Origin: Saururus chinensis
Taxonomy: Eukaryota; Streptophyta; Magnoliopsida; Piperales; Saururaceae
Direction of reading: 5' to 3'
Length of the DNA: 64,000 bases
Assembly: GCA_035235625.1 (NCBI GenBank)
Contig: CP141142.1
Location: 32,994,995 to 33,058,994 of the forward strand
The notes beneath the pieces were generated by a model. The model saw only the letters and a list, made by a program, of their open reading frames with translations, searched no databases and was not told where the DNA came from. The position numbers and the translations under genes were made by a program. Positions 12,161 through 24,360 of the stretch are shown piece after piece (the stretch's first letter is position 1; every line of letters starts with the position of its first letter).

Positions 12161-13184
12161 ACATAATTGTGTTATAATGCATGATGTTTATTTCGATGAT
12201 TCCACTTTAGCTTCCCAATTTCTTATGAATGTGGAGTGTTTTAAGCTATATTATGCTACTGGAAAGGCATGCTATTGAGGTTATGAAGTTGAGATATATG
12301 CCTAGAGATTTGTGGAATGACTTATATTTTGTGGCATGATGTTGGAACTGTCATCTTGAAATTATGAATGGTTGATTCCCTTTGGTTAAGCATATTTTCA
12401 GTAGAACTACAACCTATTATTGGACTGATTTGTCATGATAGAATGTGGTTAGTTGATGTGTGGATGTTGGTGAATGCCATGATTCAAGGATGAAATGAAT
12501 GATCTTATATATGTTTAGCCTTTGTGGTTGAGTTTTCATTTGAGTTATGATTTCAACGTTTCTTCTCCTATGATTTTCGCTGGAATTCATGATTAGATGT
12601 TAATTTACATGTGTAGTGTGGTAGTGAGTTTCATTTCAAGCATGTTGACATGCATTGTGTGAAATACTTCTACTAGGTACACACACATGTGGGGTTTAAT
12701 AATGATGAAGCTTGATATTATGATTATGAATGATGCATTCAGGGCTGATGAGAGCACTTATCATGGATTAGGATTCTTATATGCCTTGCCCACGTATGTA
12801 CCATGCTGCATACATCATGAAAATAGATTTTCAATTGAGGCTTCATCGAGTTAATCGAATTTGACCGATTGGATACAATGTGGTGATATTATGTGCCGGA
12901 TTGATCAGTCGCGGATTAATCGTAAGTTGATTGGTCCGAAGGGACATGTTTTGATTTGAGTTCCTGTGTGGAACGAGTGCACTCCCCGGGTTGAGTCTAG
13001 TTAAATGGAGTTAAGTAGGGATGAGTTGTGTACTTGTCTTGCGAATTGAGATTGTTTATGATTTGCTGGACCCTGAGAATCCAGCTGGTTTGTTCGAGTG
13101 CACCGACTTGCTAGGTGTTGTTACTTGGGATTTTAATCTTGACAAGCATGGTTGCCCGGGAGTTTAGACTTGATTGGGCAAGCG

Positions 13185-13283
13185 TTGCTCGAAGGCGTTG
13201 GCCTTGAGGAGCAGGAGTTGCTCGAAGGCATTAGCCTTGAGGAGCAGGAGTTGCTCGTAGGCGTTGGCTTTGAGGAGCATGTC
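13185..13283. repeat. 33-bp tandem repeat, three copies
   Basis: Units begin TTGCTCGAAGGCGTTGGCC and are repeated three times with a few substitutions. The array stays in frame because 33 is a multiple of 3, which produces short artificial open frames on both strands. Confidence 0.85.
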
Positions 13284-13419
13284 TATTTGATAAGTGTTTA
13301 TTCGAGGGCTCCAGTCTTGAAGAGCAAGTTTATTCTCTATGTGTATGGACTTGCATGATGGACTAGTGTGTGTATGTGACACTTATACATGCATGGTGAA
13401 TGAGAATGATATGATGCAT

Positions 13420-13740
13420 GATGGTATATGTATGTTAGAGATACATCCATGCAGGTTGATTTTGATGTGATGCATGTGGAAATATGTATGTTAGAGATAC
13501 ACCATGCAGGTTGATTAGGATATGATGCATGATGAAATATGTATGTTAGAGATACATCCATGCAGGTTGGTTATGATGTGATGCATGTGGGAATATGTAT
13601 GTTAGAGATACATCCATCAGGTTGATTTTGATATGATGCATGATGGAATATGTATGTTATAGATACATCCATGCAGGTTGATTATGATATGATGCATGAT
13701 GGAATATGTATGTTAGAGATACATTTCATGTAGGGTGTTA
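13420..13740. repeat. About 58-bp tandem repeat, six copies
   Basis: Units of roughly 57-60 bp contain TATGTATGTTAGAGATAC and ATGCAGGTTGATTATGAT. Homologous arrays are found in the sister LTRs at about 36900-37080 (opposite strand) and 54530-54790, each with its own consensus. The array is therefore a conserved element of the LTR, positioned before its 3' end. Confidence 0.85.
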
Positions 13741-14401
13741 TGATGAGAATGACATGATGTAGATTATGCACTATGATGTAGTTTTAGGTGATGTGTATGT
13801 GTGATCAGAAAATGATGCACCTTGCCAATCTTTGATCTAAATGATTATATTGCTATGCTATCGTATTTTTGATGTTGATAGTGATATTAAAAACCATTGC
13901 TGAGTTTGTTAAACTCACCCCTCTTTCTTGTGTTTTGCCTTGGGGCTGCGTGGTGCGACACGCAGACAGACAAGATCTCTTCTTTGAGGAAAGGTCGGAG
14001 ATGGCTTGGATGTGATCATGGAGAACGTTGTGTAACTTAATTTCCTTTGGTTTTATGTTTTATGTTTGAAACCTTTGTGTAGGGTTTCTTTGTTTTGGAT
14101 TTATGTCACATTTTACAGTTATGTTTGCTTAAGACTTATTTGAGCCAGTGTGGGCTTTAGTTAACTAAGCATGTGTGTTTGAGATTTGTTGTTTACTTTG
14201 TGATAAACAACTCTCTCTTTCTTTCCTTCTTATTTACTCTTGCTCAAAGGATTGTGCGTACTCTGTAATTATGTTAATCGCCCATGGTTAGGGTTAAGTC
14301 TTCCGCTAGATCGTTTCTCAATTTCCCCTTCATCGCCCCCACGCACTTGACCGGCCCTTGGACCGGGTTCGGCTTGGGTCGGGCATCGCCGGGGTGTGAC
14401 A

Positions 14402-15390
14402 GAAAGAAAAGACATCAGAATACCTTGCAACTGTACAACCTCCTTCACATACAAGGCAGCTAGTACATCAGGAGAAGTAGTCATCCTCATCGCAAGAAAG
14501 TGTGAGGACTTGATGAGTCGATCAACAATGACCCACACTGCGTCATTACCGCTCGGCGATCTCAGACGTCCAGAAACAAACTCCATAGCCACATTCTCCT
14601 GCTTCTACTCAGGGATAGGAAAGGCTGTAGCAAACCACCCGGATGATGATGTTTCACCTTAACTTGTTGATAAATAAGGCATTTGGACACGAAAGAAGCA
14701 ATGTCCATCTTCATACCACACCATCAAAAAGTCCTCTTCACATCATGATACATCTTGGTTCCTCCTGGGTGGATGGAAAACCTAGAGTAGTATGCCTCCG
14801 ACAAAATGCGCTCATTAAGCTCTAAGGAGTTTGGCACACACAACTGGCCTCTATAAGTTAAGCTCCTATCCGAACTCTCCTCAAAGTCAATCACAGCCTT
14901 CTCCCTTAATTTAGCCTTAGAGGCTTGAGTCTATACATCCCTCTTTTGAGCTTAAACCGCCTCATCAATTAAGCTAGAGCTTATGGAAAGGTTGACAAAC
15001 CAACTACATGTATCCTCCATAGCTAAATCCAGCTTAAGCTCAACGGCTTCCTCATACATGAGCCATTCTTGGAGCCACAAGCTATCGAAGTGGCTGATTT
15101 TCTACTCAAGGCATCCGCCACTATATTAGCTTTACCGGGATAATAAGAAATAGTGATGTCATAATTCTTAAGGAACTCTAACTATCTCCTTTGCCTCATG
15201 TTGAAGTCCTTTTGTATGAATAGGTACTTCAAGCTCATATGCTTTATGAACACCTCAAACTTCTCACTATAGGGATAGTGCCGCTAAATTTTCAATGCAA
15301 ATACCATGGCCGCTAACTCTAAGTCATGAGTGTCATAGTTTCCCTCGTGAACTCTAAGCTGTCAAGATGTATAAGCTAACACTCTTTCAT
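14402..15390 (-). pseudogene. Ty3/gypsy pol fragment: integrase N-part and RNase H
   Basis: Continuation of the fragment at 10170-10925 on the far side of the solo LTR. At 14407-14592 the minus strand reads MEFVSGRLRSPSGNDAVWVIVDRL, here broken up as the integrase core start with the first catalytic Asp in IVDRL. Leftover H2C2-finger and RNase H text follows to about 15390. It aligns with 32340-33330 of the second gypsy element. It ends abruptly at the CACTA terminus at 15391; reverse transcriptase, protease and gag are missing. Confidence 0.78.
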
Positions 15391-17322
15391 CACTACAACA
15401 AAATGTAGTATTAGCGATGTATTTATTAGTGATGTAAAATTAAATGTCACTAAAAATTACTACTTACAACGCATAAACAAGTGTCGCAAAAAAATGAACT
15501 ATTAGCGACACATTTTTTTATGCATCGCTAATAGTCATATATTAGCGACGCTTAATTAGTTTAATGCATCGCTAATACTAATCCTATTAGCGAGACATTA
15601 TAATAAGTGTCACTAATAGTTCCTCTATTTGCGACATTTTACACAAATGTCGTTAAAAGATATATATTTTAAATAACAAAAATCATAACTATTTGCGACG
15701 TTTGTTTTTAGCGTTGCTAATAACTTTCACAATAGCAACGCTTCTACAAAAGCGTCGCTAATAGTCCTACTATTAGCGATGTTTAATAAAATGTCACTAA
15801 AAGCTATGAATTTAAAATAAAATAATAAAAAATTTAAATTATTAGCGATGCTTTAATAGAAACGTCGCAAATAGCATTCCTAATAGCGACACTTGTTTAT
15901 AAGCATCACTAATAGCATTATTAATTAATTTAATAAATAATAAATAAATATTAAAAAATTAAAATAAAGTTCCTAAATATAATATATTTTATTCAATATT
16001 TATTATTTATATATAAAATAAAAAATATTATTTTTTTAATAAAAAGTAGTGTTAATAGTATATTAAACTTTCAATATTTATTTCTTGAATTTTTTTATTA
16101 GTTTTAAAATATAATTTATAATAAAAGAGAGAGTGAGAGTGAGGAGAGAGAGAGGTGGAGGTGAGAGAGAGAGAAAAGGAAGAGTGAGATGGGGAAGAGA
16201 GGGTGAGGAGTGAGAGGGAAGAGAGAGAGGTGGTAGAGACAGGGTGAGAAGAGAGAGAGTGGAGAGAGAAGAGCAGGGAGAGAGGGAAGAGAGAGAGAGA
16301 GGAGAGAGAGAGAAGAGGGTAGAGAGAGAGGGGTGAGGAAAGAGAGGAAATTTTTTTACTTTATTTATTTTATATTTTTTATTTAAAAATTAATTAAAAA
16401 TAAATAAATAAAATATATTAGCAACGTATAGAAATATAGGTCGCTAATATATTAGAGTATTAGCGATGTATATGCATATACATCACTAATACTTTAAAGT
16501 ATTAGTGACATTTAGGCATATACGTCGCTAATACCTTTAGTATTAGCGACACATAGTCCTATGTGTCACTAATATATTTTAATTTATTTATATTAAATTA
16601 ATTTTTAAATAGAAAATATAAAATAGAGAGGATATAAAGATTGAGAAGACAGAGGGAGGGAGAAAGAGGGAGAGAGAGAAGAGAGAGAGAGAGAGGGAGG
16701 AAAGAGAGAAGATCAGGGAGAGAGGGCGGAGACAAAGGATAGAGGAGAGAGAGGAGATAAGGGAGAGAGGGCAGAGAGAGAGAGGATAGAGGAGAGAGGG
16801 GGAGAGAGGAGAGAGAGAGTGGAGAGAGAGAAGAGAGAGAGTGGAGAGAGGAGATCATGGAGAGAGGGATGAGAGAGAGAGTGGAGAGTGGAGAGAGGGA
16901 TGAGAGAGAGAGTGGAGAGTGGAGAGAGGAGATCATGGAGATAAGGATGAGAGAGAGAGGAGAGATAGGGAGGAGAGAGAGAGGAGTGGGTAGAGGGGTG
17001 ATGAGAGAGGGACAGAGGAAATTTTTTTATTTTATTTATTATTTATTTTTTATTTAAAAATTAGTTAATAAAAAAATAAATAAAATATATTAGCGACGTA
17101 TAGGAATATACATTGCTAATACCTCAGAGTATTATCAATATTTAGACATATATGTTATTAATACCTCAGAGTATTAGCGACGTTTAGGCCTACACATTAC
17201 TAATATCCTTTATATTTTAGTGATACATAGTTCTATGTGTCGCTAATACATATTAATTTATTTATATTTTAATTAATACCTATGTATCACTAATATATTT
17301 TAATTTATTTATATTTTAATTG
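15391..17322 (+). mobile_element. CACTA transposon, left part
   Basis: It begins exactly with CACTACAACAAAATG, preceded by CAT, inside gypsy RNase H sequence. Subterminal arrays of TTAGCGACG/CGTCGCTAA motifs occupy 15405-15920, 16420-16560 and 17090-17290. Two GA-rich tracts (16120-16350, 16622-17022) lie between. No right-hand TIR is seen; the element gives way at about 17322 to WIP-unit spacer that aligns with 7671. No transposase is present, so it is non-autonomous and 3'-truncated. The open frames over 16598-17057 are products of the GA repeats. Confidence 0.8.
16120..17022. repeat. GA-rich tracts of second CACTA element
   Basis: Two impure purine tracts (16120-16350 and 16622-17022) are separated by about 270 bp of AT-rich sequence with TTAGCGAC motifs. 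The pattern mirrors 175-710 in the first CACTA fragment. Confidence 0.85.
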
Positions 17323-18936
17323 AGAGATTAGTTCCCTAAGTCTTTTTAATAGGCGATCCTAAGGACTTGGATACCACTCATGTAAAAAATAAATATAATA
17401 TCGATTGGATTGGATTCAGCTATATAGGTAGTATAGAGCTTGTATAGATTATACTTTATTTGTCGCATATTAATAACTAGATTTAGTCAAAATAAACTAC
17501 CATTAGTTTTATTTTTAGAAACTAAATAAACCCATTAATGTTGGACAGAGGACGTATGTCTTAAATGTAGTGAGGATTACTTCTCCACTTAATCGGTGCA
17601 TAACTTGTGTAAATTGTATATATATGCAAGGGCATTGGCTACAAATTATGATATTTTAAGTGGTTGATTGCGCAGCCCTTTATAATCCGGTCCTAAGGAC
17701 TCGGAAGCCACTCGTTTAAAGAAAAAAACAATGGATTTAGTAATACAGGTATTGTTTAAAGCACATATAAGTTTACCTTTTTCGCCTATAGCCCTACGTC
17801 TTTTGCCGGACTTTGTTTCTATGCAATACGCAGATTTCGAGGACAATATTGGAGGGCCAAATTATGTTTAGGTGTGAAAAGTTCCAGGATTTCTTGTCCT
17901 GAGCGCCAGCTATAAGTCACTAGCGCGAGTGATGTCAAGATGTGTGGGATGGGATGAAGTCCTGGCAGATCCAGAAGCAGATGGACGTCATGTATGGAGT
18001 TCCGTAGAATTAGATTTTTGAGGGGCTTGTCAATTCAATTTAAAGGATTACCATAGGGTAGGATAGATACTTTCTATGGATTGTGGCACGAAGTAAGGAA
18101 TAATGGGAGAGCGACACTGATCATAACTTCTAATTCATTAGTAATATGCAATTCTATTGTTGAAGTTTGTACAAGATAATCTTCTCGGCTATGTGCCAAT
18201 CGATAAAAAATTACAAAAACAATGGACCATCAATTGGGTCCCCAACAGCTCAAGTACATAACTTTCCTCAGTGACTCCTCTCATTGCTTCGACTTTTCTT
18301 CTCCTCCCTCGGAAGGTGACTCATTATAAGAGTGCAACCTTCTGAGTTGGCTGTAAGGAGCTAAGTTTCTGTTTCTGGCATGCTGTTGGAGAGATCTGAG
18401 GGCGTAATTCCATCTTGCAAAGCCTTGATCCTTCAAGGCCTCCACTGCTCCAATGCTTGCTGCAGCAATCCATGCTCTAGCGGTGGAACCCATTCTGTTA
18501 AACTAATTACAGATGCAACTCACTTGCGCGCTTCAATTGTTTTGAGGCTAGCTGGATGAAGAGCTCCAAAGGGACTCAAGGGCTCGTATATAAGGGAGGA
18601 GAGAGAAAAAGGGGAGTTATGAGTCTGAGGTATTGTAAGAAACCAGCTGCGGTTTGGGAGGCAAAGAAGTGGTTTAAAGTGGGATAGCTGAATGGGGACA
18701 ACTTTGGCACAGAAATAGTTGAAGCTGGATATTATCTACTCGAAGGCTGGATTAGCAAGAAAAGTGGAACTTTTTTTGGTGCCAAAACCACTGGCGTTCA
18801 TGCTATTTGTTGGGAAAAGACACACGTCGTAATTATGATAAAAAGAATGTAGACTTTGTATGAAGCTGATATTTTTGGCAGGGCCCGTCGCGGCGCAGGT
18901 TGTTATAGCGGAGAATCCGCATAGGGATTTATTAAA
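17323..18936. repeat. Third WIP unit, left part
   Basis: Aligns with 7671-9325 of block I: spacer, WIP copy 3 and its upstream region. It ends in the target duplication TTTATTAAA (18928-18936) of the Mutator-like element and continues at 30693. Relative to block I it lacks the long TA expansion. Confidence 0.85.
18230..18493 (-). pseudogene. WIP family copy 3, C-terminally truncated
   Basis: Reads MGSTARAWIAAASIGAVEAL and continues with the family core to residue 70 (KSKQ). There TGA replaces TCA, removing the 16 final residues, including the conserved SLRKVMYLSCWGPN end. The sequence encoding the lost end is still present to 18230. The identical nonsense change occurs in copy 5. A TATA box (18587-18594) is kept, so a 70-residue protein (18281-18493) could still be made. 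Loss of the most conserved part argues for a pseudogene, but a truncated functional variant cannot be excluded. Confidence 0.8.
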
Positions 18937-20060
18937 GAGAAATTAATTAAAATAGATTTTTATTTTTATGAAATAATTAAAAAATGAGAAAGCTTTTATT
19001 ATTTATTAAAGTAGATTTGTTCACATAAGAATTTATATATGTAGGAGTATTTTTGATTGAAACACTCTTCTCATAGTATTCTCTCCACTTCTTAGTGTCG
19101 ATTTTTGCTCAGTCATGTTTTTTTTCCCTCGATTGTGACTGTTTATCTCCCTCACCACCTTCACCTCTAAGAGAGCATCATATTTTCTATTTTTGACTTC
19201 ATCTTTTCATTTGTTTCGCCTTCATCAGAGAGTTTTTAGTCTTCTTGGCCTCATTTTCTTTTGGAGCTGTCATTTTGCCCTTGCCTTCAGTACCCTTACT
19301 CCCCTCATCTCGCCGTCGGCCATCTTGCCCTTGCCCTCACCACTCTCATTGCCCTCATCTCGGCCTCGGCCATCTTCCCCTCGCCCTCACTGCCCTCGTC
19401 TCGGTCTCGATCTCGGCCTTGCCCTCGCCTACAGTGCAATATCTTGGCCTCGCCCTCTCCCTCATCTGAAGGTATGATTGTTCTTATAAATTTGCTATTT
19501 TTTCTAATTTTAGTCATTCGATTTTGCTTGCACTTCTTATATGTAATTAATTAACAAATTTCCTCAGTTAGTCTTATTTGGGTTTTGTCTGTATTTCCTA
19601 TTTTATTGTGATTATTTCATAAAAAACTACGAATTGAATAACAACAAAACTAGTTACAAATTGCTTGCTGTGATTAGTACATAATGATTAAATTTTATAT
19701 TTTTGTTATGAGTAAGCATCAATTAGTCTCAAATTGACCGTTATGAAGAAATTTTGTTACATGTTATTATCAAACTGCGAACTGAATAACTACAAAATTG
19801 AAAAAATGTAAATTTAAATTAAATATACGTGGTTAAATAAAATTAAATAGAATTAAAATTAAATTAAATTAAAATTAAAATTTTTGGTTATTTGACATAA
19901 AATATGTGGATAAGTGGAAAAACATGAAACACAATAATTAGAAACCTATAAAACCGGATAACTGTAAAACCGGAAAACTATAAAACTGGAAAACTATAAA
20001 ATTGGATAAGTGTAAAACTTGAAAACTATAAAAGTGGAAAACTATAAAACGGGATCATTG
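18937..20060 (+). repeat. Left terminal inverted repeat of MULE
   Basis: Aligns in inverted orientation with about 29430-30692. Shared landmarks are GTAGATTTGTTCACATAAGA near 19012, the CCCTCA-rich stretch at 19330-19400, TAGTCATTCGAT near 19510 and ACAAATTGCTTGCTGTGATT near 19656. The Ser/Pro/Leu-rich open frames at 19193-19554 lie in the C-rich part of the repeat and have no recognisable domain. Confidence 0.8.
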
Positions 20061-20184
20061 GATAATAAATAAAAAATTTTCTCTTTATTTTATTTGTGCA
20101 TTTTCTTTATTAACATCTTGATTATACAATATTTTTATATTCTCTTTTCATTGATTTTTAATCTAACATATTTGTATAGGAAAT

Positions 20185-23100
20185 ATGTTTACGGTTGTAG
20201 GAAAAACAATGAAAAAGGGAAAACTGCCGAATAAGCTTTATGAAGGGGACCCCCAATGCAAGTCAAGTTATTATTATATTGGTAAATTAAAAGACCACTT
20301 TGACATGACAAACTGCAGAAGAAGTTGTTTGAGAGGACATGTTTTGGTATGTTTATGGAATGTGAGGTTATGCAAAACATATTCCCTGCCCAAGCCTTCT
20401 ACCATCTCTTTAAGAGGCATAAGGGAGATTACCTATTTCAAGTGAGTGAGAGGACGAGCATAACACTTTCTCCAAAGGAATTTTGTATGGTTAGTAGCAT
20501 GAAATTTGCTGACTCTACCCCTCCTCTTCCATCAGTGCCTAAATTCTTGAAGAAAGATAGCCTCTTATTGCTAATATTTGGGAGGTCAAAGTTCTTAATA
20601 AGGAAGGATGAGTTGTTCTAGAAGATTACAGTATGTGAAAATGACAAGGATGTCGTAACATTGGTGTTAGTTATTGTATTAGAAAGTTTATTGATGGGTA
20701 GAGGGTGGAATAATAAAGTGGATATGAGATACTTGCAACTTGTAGATGACCTGGATGGTTTTAATGAGTATCCTTGGGAAAACCTTTGCTACTGGGACAC
20801 ATTGCGGGGTTTAGAGCAAGCTGCGAGGTCAATGGGCAATGTAAATTACTATGTCTATGGTTTTGTGCATGTTGTAACGGTAAATTTTACTTATTTATTG
20901 AATTTGTTAAAATATTTTAGAAATTAACTGATGGAGAGTTATGTTTTAGATGTGGACAATGGAGAAAATTCTGTTGTTGGGGGATTGTTGTGCAAGCAAA
21001 ACGAGGAGTAATTTCCTCTGATATGTAGCTGGGCATCTTACAAGAAGCCTAAATTCGATTATCTTGAGGAGGTAGTATTTAGTGGGAAGGTATATACTAA
21101 CTTTTTATTCGTTTAGAATGACTTATACTATACACATACATGGTACATTTACCTTGCGATATGTATTGATATGTAGGTAAAGGTTTTAAAGGCTATAACT
21201 GTCGATGCAGAGGACAAAGAGTCCAAAGCACTTATTCATGAAGGTGAAAGTTTGAAGTCTTTCTTGACAAATGAGAGAGTAATATTTATATCATTTGTTA
21301 GTCTTCAAACAGCTTCTGATGGTGAGGATGTTGATGGGAAGTCTAACTCCGATAATGACTCTATGCGAAAACAGAATTCTCAAGAGGTGGCTCAATCTTT
21401 AGAAGAAGATGTAGATGAAAATTTTATAGTGAAATGCAGAGTGGCTAGGGAGACTTCCAATTGGAAGGAGGGTAGAAAGGGGAAACATAAGGTGAGGGGT
21501 GAGGGTTTGCATGCCACATTGCAGGATATATTGTCTTCCTTAAGAATGATTGAAAATAAAGTAGATAAATTAGAGTCAGAGGTTATGAATAAGACATCTA
21601 AGGAAAAGGTAAAGAGACTATGAGGTTTAAGTTTTTATTATAAATTTTCCAATTTTTATATTTGAATTAAAATGAGCTAGAATGATGTGTTTGTAGGTTC
21701 CTGTTGTTGAAGAAAAGGCTTCTTGTCAAATGGATTGTGATTTGCCGCATGTTGATGAAGTAAGTACAATGTAAAATAGTAAAACTGGAAACCTATAACA
21801 TAGTAAAATAGTTCTAATTTTTCTTCGCTATTTTTATGTAGAATGTGGTTAAAGAGATGGATGGAGAGGCGGAAAAGGCAGTGGATGTGGAGGATGAAGA
21901 GGAGGACAATGAGGCAGAGGTTGAGGAGGAGTGGGAGGAGGAGGAGGAGGATGAGGAGGAAGATGAGGATGAGGAAGAGAAGGATGAGGAGGATGAGAAT
22001 AAGGAGGAGGAAGAGAAGAAGGAGGAAGAAACCAAAGATGAGGGTATGGAGGTGGATAAGGATGAGGAAGAGGAGGAGGATGAGAAGTAGATGGAGGAGA
22101 AAGGTCAGGATGCAAAGGAGGATGATAAGGGTCATGATGTAAAGGAGGATGAGAAGGAGGTGAAGGGGGAGGATGCAATGGAGGCTGGGAAGGAGGAGAA
22201 GAGGGAGGATGCAAAGAAGGATAAGGAGGAGCCTGAGAAGGAAAAATAGGAGGAGAAGGGAGAGGATGTAAAGGAGGAGGAGGAGGAGGGTGTCGTGGGG
22301 ACTATTGTTGCTGTTGAGGTACAGATAATTTTTGTTTATTGAAGGCACTTGTATATAACAAAAACTAATATTTTTCTTATCTTCTTATGTAGGACAAAGA
22401 AGATGACAATAAGCCTTTAAGTCAGCGTAAATTAGAAATTGCATCAGTAGGAAGGGTGAGGGCTAAGAGTAAATATCGAAAACCCCCCTACACAGACCTA
22501 CAAAAAAAGGGCAAAAAAAGAATGGCTACTGAGAATGATATGTATACGTGGCCTGAACCCCTAAAGATTGATACTTCTACCATGAAAAAGGTGAAGAACA
22601 ATAAATTGGTCATGCTAAGCAAGGCTACCCGATTGGATTTTACTAACCAGGTTTTATTTGGGGTAACAGAGGAAGACAAGTCAAATAAGTTTTTAGAGAA
22701 GGGTGCGAAGAAGATTTGTTATTATTCCAAACGGGGACCTTTTATTTTTAATACTATTTACTTGGCATTGTATTTGATTTGAGGGTTCGTATTTATAATA
22801 AGCAGATATGCAAAACTTGGGGGTATTCTTATAACCCTAGTATTATTGAAGGGTTTTACAAATATTCGAAGATGGCTAGGAGATGAAGTATGTGTATTGA
22901 TTTATGTCGTTTTAATATACGTTTGTAAGAGCTAGGGAAAGAATATGTATTAATTTATTGTGTTTTTGTTTCTATATAGCACATTGATGCTTATGTGACA
23001 CTCATGTGCAACAATAAGCCTCGATGGGTGAGGGACCAAGCATTCCACTCAGTGCATTTCCTGGTAAGTCATCATTTTTTTTAATACACTGAACTATGAA

Positions 23101-23791
23101 CTGTGAAATGTATAACTATCAATAGGATATTGGATAACTGTCAATAGGATAGTGGATAACTGCCAATCAGATAGTGGATAACTATGAGGATGAAAGTTAA
23201 TTTACTATGTGTTAGCAGAGATTGCTTGTGCGTGACTGCAAGGATGCACTAGATAAGTGGATGAAATTTAAATATGCACATGGCACATTGCCAAAGTTAG
23301 AGGAATGGGCCAACATGTGAACATATGTCCTTGACTCTTTGAAGAGCTTGTTGAGTGCCAAAGGAAAACCATCTTCTGAATTTTCACATAATTACTTCCC
23401 ACTCAATGTCAACAACAATTATTGGATTTTGGTAGTGCTTCGCATTTGGGAAGGTGATATTTAGATTTTTGACCCTCTTTACTCAGGACAAGATTTGGAA
23501 AAGTATGGCACGGAGGTAGGCAAGCTACAGGTCCTTATACCTCTAATCCTCTATAAGTTTGGATGGTTAGAGTGCGCCAAATGGTGGACAATGGATAATG
23601 TGGAGGTAGTAGGTCACCCTAAACAGGCTAACTGTGATGATTGTGGGGTTCTTGTATGCTTATACATGTGATATTTGTCACATCGATATGTTTTTTACTT
23701 CACTGGTGAGGATGTGCCCCAGCTAGGGAAGTTACATGCGTACCAGTTTTGGACCAAAGAAGGGTTACAGTATGAATTTAGTTATTCATGA
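20185..23791 (+). pseudogene. ULP-like cysteine protease (C48) gene of MULE, decayed
   Basis: The N-terminal part matches the plant DUF1985 layout: KLKDHFDMT near 20283, a frameshift near 20310, then FERTCFGMFMECEVMQNIFP, a conserved FCMVSSMKFA, and LVDDLDGFNEYPWENL near 20730. An acidic region follows (21845-22310). The C-terminal Ulp1-type protease domain lies at about 23220-23791: VNNNYWILVV, IFDPL, and PKQANCDDCGVLVC with the catalytic-type Gln and Cys. The family His before Trp is Tyr here, and at least three in-frame stops interrupt the domain. Some gaps (21624-21695, 22321-22392, 22870-22980) look like introns. Not functional as it stands. Confidence 0.75.
21845..22310 (+). repeat. Asp/Glu-rich low-complexity coding tract
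   Basis: Long runs of GAG/GAT/GAA codons give a strongly acidic segment in the middle of the ULP-like gene, broken by two TAG codons (22088, 22246). Such acidic linkers are plausible in ULP-like MULE proteins. On the minus strand the same bases give Leu- or Ser-rich open frames (21677-22348, 21814-22035), which are shadows. Confidence 0.75.
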
Positions 23792-23940
23792 ATTATTTTC
23801 TTTTCTTAACATTTAATTGAGGGCTTTACTAATGCAGCTGATGAACCCTTTTTCAGAGTATGATGACGGCCTTCCGAAGACATAGAAGCAAGCATAACCC
23901 CTGCCAATTGTTGTATTCAGGTGGATATTATTATCTACAT

Positions 23941-24360
23941 ATGGTTATTTTATGGTGTATAAAAAATATAAACAACACACATTCAGTTATTGTTCTTTTA
24001 TGGTGTATTCGGGTGGATATTGTTGTCTATAGATGGTTATTTTATGGTATATTAAAAATATGAACAACACACATTCAGTTATTGTTCTTTTATGGTGTAT
24101 TCGGGTGGATATTATTGTCTATAGATGGTTATTTTATGGTGTATTAAAAATACGAACAACACACATTCAATTATTGTTCTTTTATGGTGTATTTGGGTGG
24201 ATATTGTTGTCTACAGATGGTCATTTTATAGTGTATTAAAAATACAAATAACACACATTCAGTTATTGTTCTTTTATGGTGTATTCAGGTGGATATTGTT
24301 GTCTACATATGGTTATTTTATGGTGTATTAAAAATACGAACAACACATTCAGTTATTGTT
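23941..24360. repeat. 92-bp tandem repeat, about five copies
   Basis: Units start at 23941, 24033, 24125, 24217 and 24309 with ATGGTTATTTTATGG, each 92 bp long and nearly identical. They lie between the ULP-like and MURA genes. Because 92 is not a multiple of 3, overlapping 67-68-residue open frames arise in successive units; these are artefacts of the repeat. Confidence 0.95.

Larger units (their letters stand above)
10926..14401 (+). mobile_element. Solo LTR (3.48 kb) of a long-LTR gypsy family
   Basis: The segment starts TGTAAGGACCC and ends GGGGTGTGACA. It is flanked by GAAAC (10921-10925) and GAAAG (14402-14406), a 5-bp target duplication with one change. The uninterrupted sequence CAGAAACAATAAACATCGG in the paralogous gypsy copy near 32333 shows the empty site. 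Its start (ACCGGTTT), internal palindromes and a tandem array are shared with LTRs at 36111-39221 and 51879-55507. LTRs over 3 kb with adjacent chromovirus pol suggest a Tekay/Del-like lineage, which is inference. No coding sequence is visible inside. Confidence 0.85.

Noticed and set aside
13152..13382. Small proteins over the 33-bp tandem repeat
   Set aside because: Open frames on both strands result from the period being a multiple of 3 inside a solo LTR.
19193..19554. Ser/Pro/Leu-rich open frames upstream of the ULP-like gene
   Set aside because: They lie in the MULE terminal repeat and its inverted partner does not preserve the frame.
21849..22214. Minus-strand Pro/His-rich open frame
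   Set aside because: Another shadow of the same GA-rich acidic tract.
21677..22348. Minus-strand Leu-rich 223-residue open frame
   Set aside because: It is the complement of the Glu/Asp-rich tract in the ULP-like gene; composition alone explains it.
23860..24331. Three overlapping 67-68-residue open frames starting MVILW
   Set aside because: They restart with each 92-bp repeat unit and shift frame; no domain.
23941..24360. Regularly spaced repeats as a CRISPR array
   Set aside because: Whole units are repeated without unique spacers, in a plant nuclear transposon context.
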